Origin: a bacterium
Lineage (GTDB): Bacteria > SAR324 > XYD2-FULL-50-16
Direction: 5' to 3'
DNA: 64,000 nucleotides
Assembly: GCA_018829445.1 (NCBI GenBank)
Contig: JAHJTV010000074.1
Span: 62,001 to 126,000, forward strand
Positions 61,448 through 64,000 of this stretch are shown here, one piece after another (position 1 is the first letter of the stretch; each line of letters opens with the position of its first letter). The notes under the pieces are model-generated. The model was not told the DNA's origin. It was given only the letters and a program-made list of their open reading frames with translations, and did no database searches. Made by a program: the position numbers and the translations under genes.

Positions 61448-61648
61448 TACACATCAGATACTTACATAGTTTTTTTCCTTTAAATCTCCTTAAAACATAA
61501 CACATATAAACGCATATAGAAAAATCCCCCTAATTCAACGGCGATAAATCTTGCCGATGAATTCCCCTCAAAGTCCTGCCAATCCTTACTTAGCAGAATA
61601 TCTCATAAATAACACACATGGATTTTACAGAAATCAAGTGAAATCCGA

Positions 61649-61677
61649 TTGACAAAGTCCGTCCCCCTCTTGAATAT
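61649..61677 (+). promoter_or_regulatory. Sigma-70-like promoter for the DUF2958-type lipoprotein gene
   Basis: ttgaca at 61649-61654, a 17-base spacer, and gaatat at 61672-61677 fit a vegetative promoter with perfect -35 and a fair -10. The gene's aggag site lies about 50 bases further at 61720. Confidence 0.4.
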
Positions 61678-61732
61678 CTCCTCCTCGTTCGTGTTTTTCT
61701 TTCTCTAAATCAATATTTTAGGAGATATTATC

Positions 61733-62269
61733 ATGCAAAGATTCACATTTTTGTTGATTCCGTATTGTTTGTTGATTTTTGCCGGATGCTCACAATTGCA
61801 GGATAGATTTGTTGCTTCAAAAATTCCGGTAGTCTTCAAAGCACCGAGTGTTCAATTTCAGGAAGGTGATAAAGCAACTCATTCGATTATGGGTGGACGA
61901 TTCGAGTTGATTACAGAAATTGCAGCAAAGCAGTCGAAAACGATGTCATTGAAATTCACCGTCAAGGATATTCAAGATGGATCGGAACATATCATCTTGA
62001 ATGATTCGGGGTATCCGCTTTACTCACAGGAACATGAAGACGATCCAATAGTGATTGCCAAGCTTTTTGATCCATTCGGTTCAGCGACTTGGTATCTTTT
62101 GGAATATGATCCGGTAGAGAAGATAACGTTTGGATATTTAACAGGAACGACGGCTGACGAATTCGGATATGTCAGCCTAACCGAAATGGAGTCAATCCAA
62201 GGTCCACTGGGAATTGGGATAGAGCAGGATATCTATTTTGTGCAGAAGAGGTTGAGCGAGGTGAAGTAG
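61733..62269 (+). CDS. Lipoprotein with DUF2958-like domain
   Basis: The 178-residue product has a signal and lipobox AGC (Cys19 in LIFAGCSQLQ). Residues 85-178 resemble DUF2958: PLYSQEHEDDPIVIAKLFDP, ATWYLLEYDPVEKITFGYLT, EFGYVSLTEMESIQGPLG and IEQDIYF all match the family pattern. DUF2958 proteins are usually cytoplasmic and carried on phage, plasmid or island DNA; here the domain is exported. The first 60 mature residues form a separate beta-rich part. A TTGACA-type promoter and good aggag site precede it. It lies just beyond a tRNA integration scar. Confidence 0.65.
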   Translation: MQRFTFLLIPYCLLIFAGCSQLQDRFVASKIPVVFKAPSVQFQEGDKATHSIMGGRFELITEIAAKQSKTMSLKFTVKDIQDGSEHIILNDSGYPLYSQEHEDDPIVIAKLFDPFGSATWYLLEYDPVEKITFGYLTGTTADEFGYVSLTEMESIQGPLGIGIEQDIYFVQKRLSEVK

Positions 62270-62300
62270 TGAATTGGTGGCACATGAAAGAGTTTTGATA

Positions 62301-63470
62301 TTATTCCACCACATTTCTTTTCTCTGTTGTGTCTTCAAACATGGCGACTACTTTCCCTGATGGCGTTTTGAAAATATAGTTTTCAACCCATTGTGTAATG
62401 CGGTCGTCTTTGTATTGTTTCAGCGGGATAGTAGTCGATTTTCCAGTCAAGTAGGTCTCTTTGAATTTTTCTACTAATCCAAGGAAAGCCTCACCGGGAA
62501 ACAATTCCTTTAAAGTCTTTCCGATGACATCTTCACTTTTGTAATGCATTATTTTTTCAGCAAACTCATTTGTTTCCACAAACCTGAAATCTTCTCCGTT
62601 ATTAACCACCTCATAAATAGCAATGGCTTTTTCCATACTATTGATAACTTCATGCAAAAGATTTTCACTTTCTTTTAAAGCTTTCTCGGCGTTTTTACGT
62701 TTAGTGATATCTTCGCCAGAACTAAAAAGACCAATTATTTCACCTGAACTGTTGCGTAAAACAGAATTATGCCAAGCCACAAAACGCTGACTTCCGTCTT
62801 TTCTGAAAATAGGATTTTCATAATACTCTACTGGTTCAATATCGCCTGTAATAATCTGGTTAAAGACTTTCTTTACTTCTTCGATTCCTTCTTGCAGTAA
62901 AAATTTATCAAACCAATTGTATCCGATGATTTCTTCTTTTTCATACCCAAGTATTTCACACCCTTTTGGATTAATTAGAGTTACGTTGCCACTTAAATCC
63001 AGGGCAATTAGTAGCACCCCGGCGACATCAAGATATTGTTGTGCTAGATTTCGTTCATGCTTGACAAATCCTTCAGCTTTCCTCCTCTCAGCATCAACCT
63101 TTGCCACATACAACGCCATCTCCAAAGTCACTTTAAGATCCCGCTCCTGAATCGGCTTCAGCACATATCCAAAAGGCATTGTGATCTTAGCCCGTTCGAT
63201 TCGTTCCTGATCCAGATAAGCGGTGGAGAAGGCGACAGGAATACCAAATCTGTTTTTGATTATTTCTGCTGTCTCAATACCGTCTTTGTCGCCCTGAATA
63301 CGGATATCCATCAGCATGAGATCCGGTTTATCTGCTTCCGCTTTGACAATTGCCTTATCACCTGTGTTAACAACGGAAGTTACTTGGTATCCAAGATTCT
63401 GCAATTGGCTTTCCAATTCCATTGCGATGACGGCTTCGTCTTCTAAGACAAGAATTCTAGCTTTACTCAT
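62301..63470 (-). CDS. Response regulator with two PAS domains (REC-PAS-PAS)
   Basis: The 389-residue protein has an N-terminal REC domain (4-120) with the acidic pair in VLEDEA, phospho-Asp in LMLMDIRIQGDKDG, a Thr in STAYL and Lys in VLKPI. The DIRIQG form is typical of receivers paired with HisKA_2 kinases. A short coiled coil leads to PAS 1 (about 145-265, ending EDITKRKNAEK) and PAS 2 (about 270-388, ending FEDTTEKRN). There is no output enzyme, so it may act as an intermediate in a phosphorelay or by protein contact. It shares one base with the stop of the upstream kinase gene (TAATG). Confidence 0.85.
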   Translation of the reverse strand: MSKARILVLEDEAVIAMELESQLQNLGYQVTSVVNTGDKAIVKAEADKPDLMLMDIRIQGDKDGIETAEIIKNRFGIPVAFSTAYLDQERIERAKITMPFGYVLKPIQERDLKVTLEMALYVAKVDAERRKAEGFVKHERNLAQQYLDVAGVLLIALDLSGNVTLINPKGCEILGYEKEEIIGYNWFDKFLLQEGIEEVKKVFNQIITGDIEPVEYYENPIFRKDGSQRFVAWHNSVLRNSSGEIIGLFSSGEDITKRKNAEKALKESENLLHEVINSMEKAIAIYEVVNNGEDFRFVETNEFAEKIMHYKSEDVIGKTLKELFPGEAFLGLVEKFKETYLTGKSTTIPLKQYKDDRITQWVENYIFKTPSGKVVAMFEDTTEKRNVVE

Positions 63471-64000
63471 TATTTATAGTTTGATTCGAGGTTAAATTTG
63501 ATGGTGAATTTGGCTCCTTTTGTCCTGTCGAGGTCTATTACACCACCGAGCTGATTTTCCACCAGGTTCTTAACAAGCTTTAATCCCAGTGAATCACTTT
63601 TCCTCCAGTCAAAACCATCAGGCATTCCGATTCCATCATCTGCGACAATCAGTTCAATCGCCTTATCATCTAGTAAACTTGATTCAATGCTGATTATCCC
63701 TTTTTGTCCATCCGGAAATGCGTATTTCAGCGAGTTGGATATCAGTTCATTCAAAACAAGACCGAGCGGGTTTGCTTGATCGATGGCGAGTTTTAATTCT
63801 GGAGTGTCGAGTTGAAATGCGACTTTGCCAGGATCAACCGAGTACGTTTGTGACAGCATCTGAGACAATTTATTGAGATACGCTTTGAAATCTATTTCAG
63901 TTAACTTTTCAGATTGGTGCAGGCTTTCATGGATAGCAGCCATTGAATAAACCCTACCGATATTCTCTTTAAGGATTTCATCAACGTCTTTTTGTCTTTT
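63470..64000 (-). CDS. HisKA_2-type sensor histidine kinase, C-terminal part (cut by window end)
   Basis: The minus-strand frame stays open to the right edge, so the annotated ATG at 63943 is internal. The visible part has the end of the HisKA_2 dimerisation helix (RVYSMAAIHESLHQSEKL) and a full HATPase: N box LVLNELISNSLKYAFP, G1 VADDGIGMPDG, and GLKLVKNLVENQLGG. The phospho-accepting histidine would be beyond the edge. It is the cognate kinase for the REC-PAS-PAS protein, with which it overlaps by one base. Confidence 0.87.
   Translation of the reverse strand, partial: KRQKDVDEILKENIGRVYSMAAIHESLHQSEKLTEIDFKAYLNKLSQMLSQTYSVDPGKVAFQLDTPELKLAIDQANPLGLVLNELISNSLKYAFPDGQKGIISIESSLLDDKAIELIVADDGIGMPDGFDWRKSDSLGLKLVKNLVENQLGGVIDLDRTKGAKFTIKFNLESNYK

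Overview
This window comes from the chromosome of a Gram-negative bacterium. It encodes LptD, an outer-membrane phospholipase A, TonB, many lipoproteins with clear lipoboxes, and two family-9 (heptosyltransferase-type) glycosyltransferases. The metabolic genes point to a deltaproteobacterial-grade anaerobe or facultative organism: a class II (B12-dependent) ribonucleotide reductase, Pta-AckA, and EtfBA beside a membrane Fe-S ETF:quinone oxidoreductase of the kind that feeds beta-oxidation electrons into menaquinone. This placement (Desulfobacterota- or SAR324-like) is inferred from gene content only. Most of the window is a mosaic of housekeeping genes with short operons. I see no CRISPR array, intact insertion sequence, rRNA or complete tRNA.

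Left part (1-20.6 kb). An MMPL exporter (cut by the window edge), a LolA-like periplasmic protein and a DUF1302-like outer-membrane barrel form an envelope export set, with two operator-like palindromes between the first two genes. Small lipoprotein and orphan-domain genes follow, then an atypical ornithine carbamoyltransferase, pldA, and pta-ackA. On the minus strand comes a candidate four-gene unit: a fatty-acyl-AMP ligase fused to an acyl carrier protein, a gamma-glutamylcyclotransferase-like protein, an M6-type lipoprotein protease, and a separate secreted protein that looks like the M6 propeptide. Next are etfA, etfB and the membrane ETF oxidoreductase. Two short genes (4179 and 19827) share a 61-residue domain that I do not recognise.

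Middle (20.6-46.3 kb). nrdJ, an orphan ATP-grasp protein, two GT9 genes in head-to-head arrangement with only 11 bp between starts, and a diacylglycerol-kinase-fold protein with altered catalytic motifs. Then tonB and rpsA, a TPR lipoprotein, ispB, a large CNB-PAS-pseudokinase-REC-GGDEF protein, mltA, a CARDB protein and a 15-repeat FG-GAP protein, rlmKL, nnr and a small glycine-zipper protein.

Right part (46.3-64 kb). frr, an OmpL47-type surface protein, an NtrC-family regulator with Glu in place of the phosphorylatable Asp, argC, htpG, and a likely operon lptD - outer-membrane protein - FN3-like lipoprotein - TPR lipoprotein - gdpD. After it lies the orphan 3' half of a tRNA-Arg(CCT), the typical scar of tyrosine-recombinase integration, then a secreted DUF2958-type lipoprotein and a HisKA_2 kinase / REC-PAS-PAS pair running off the edge.

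Structure not explained by genes: a palindromic repeat of about 60 bp in three diverged copies (28350, 38700, 52428), one of them inside the 5' coding region of the CARDB gene; several strong hairpins; and decayed or very small coding segments at 4420, 6644, 6807 and 19544.
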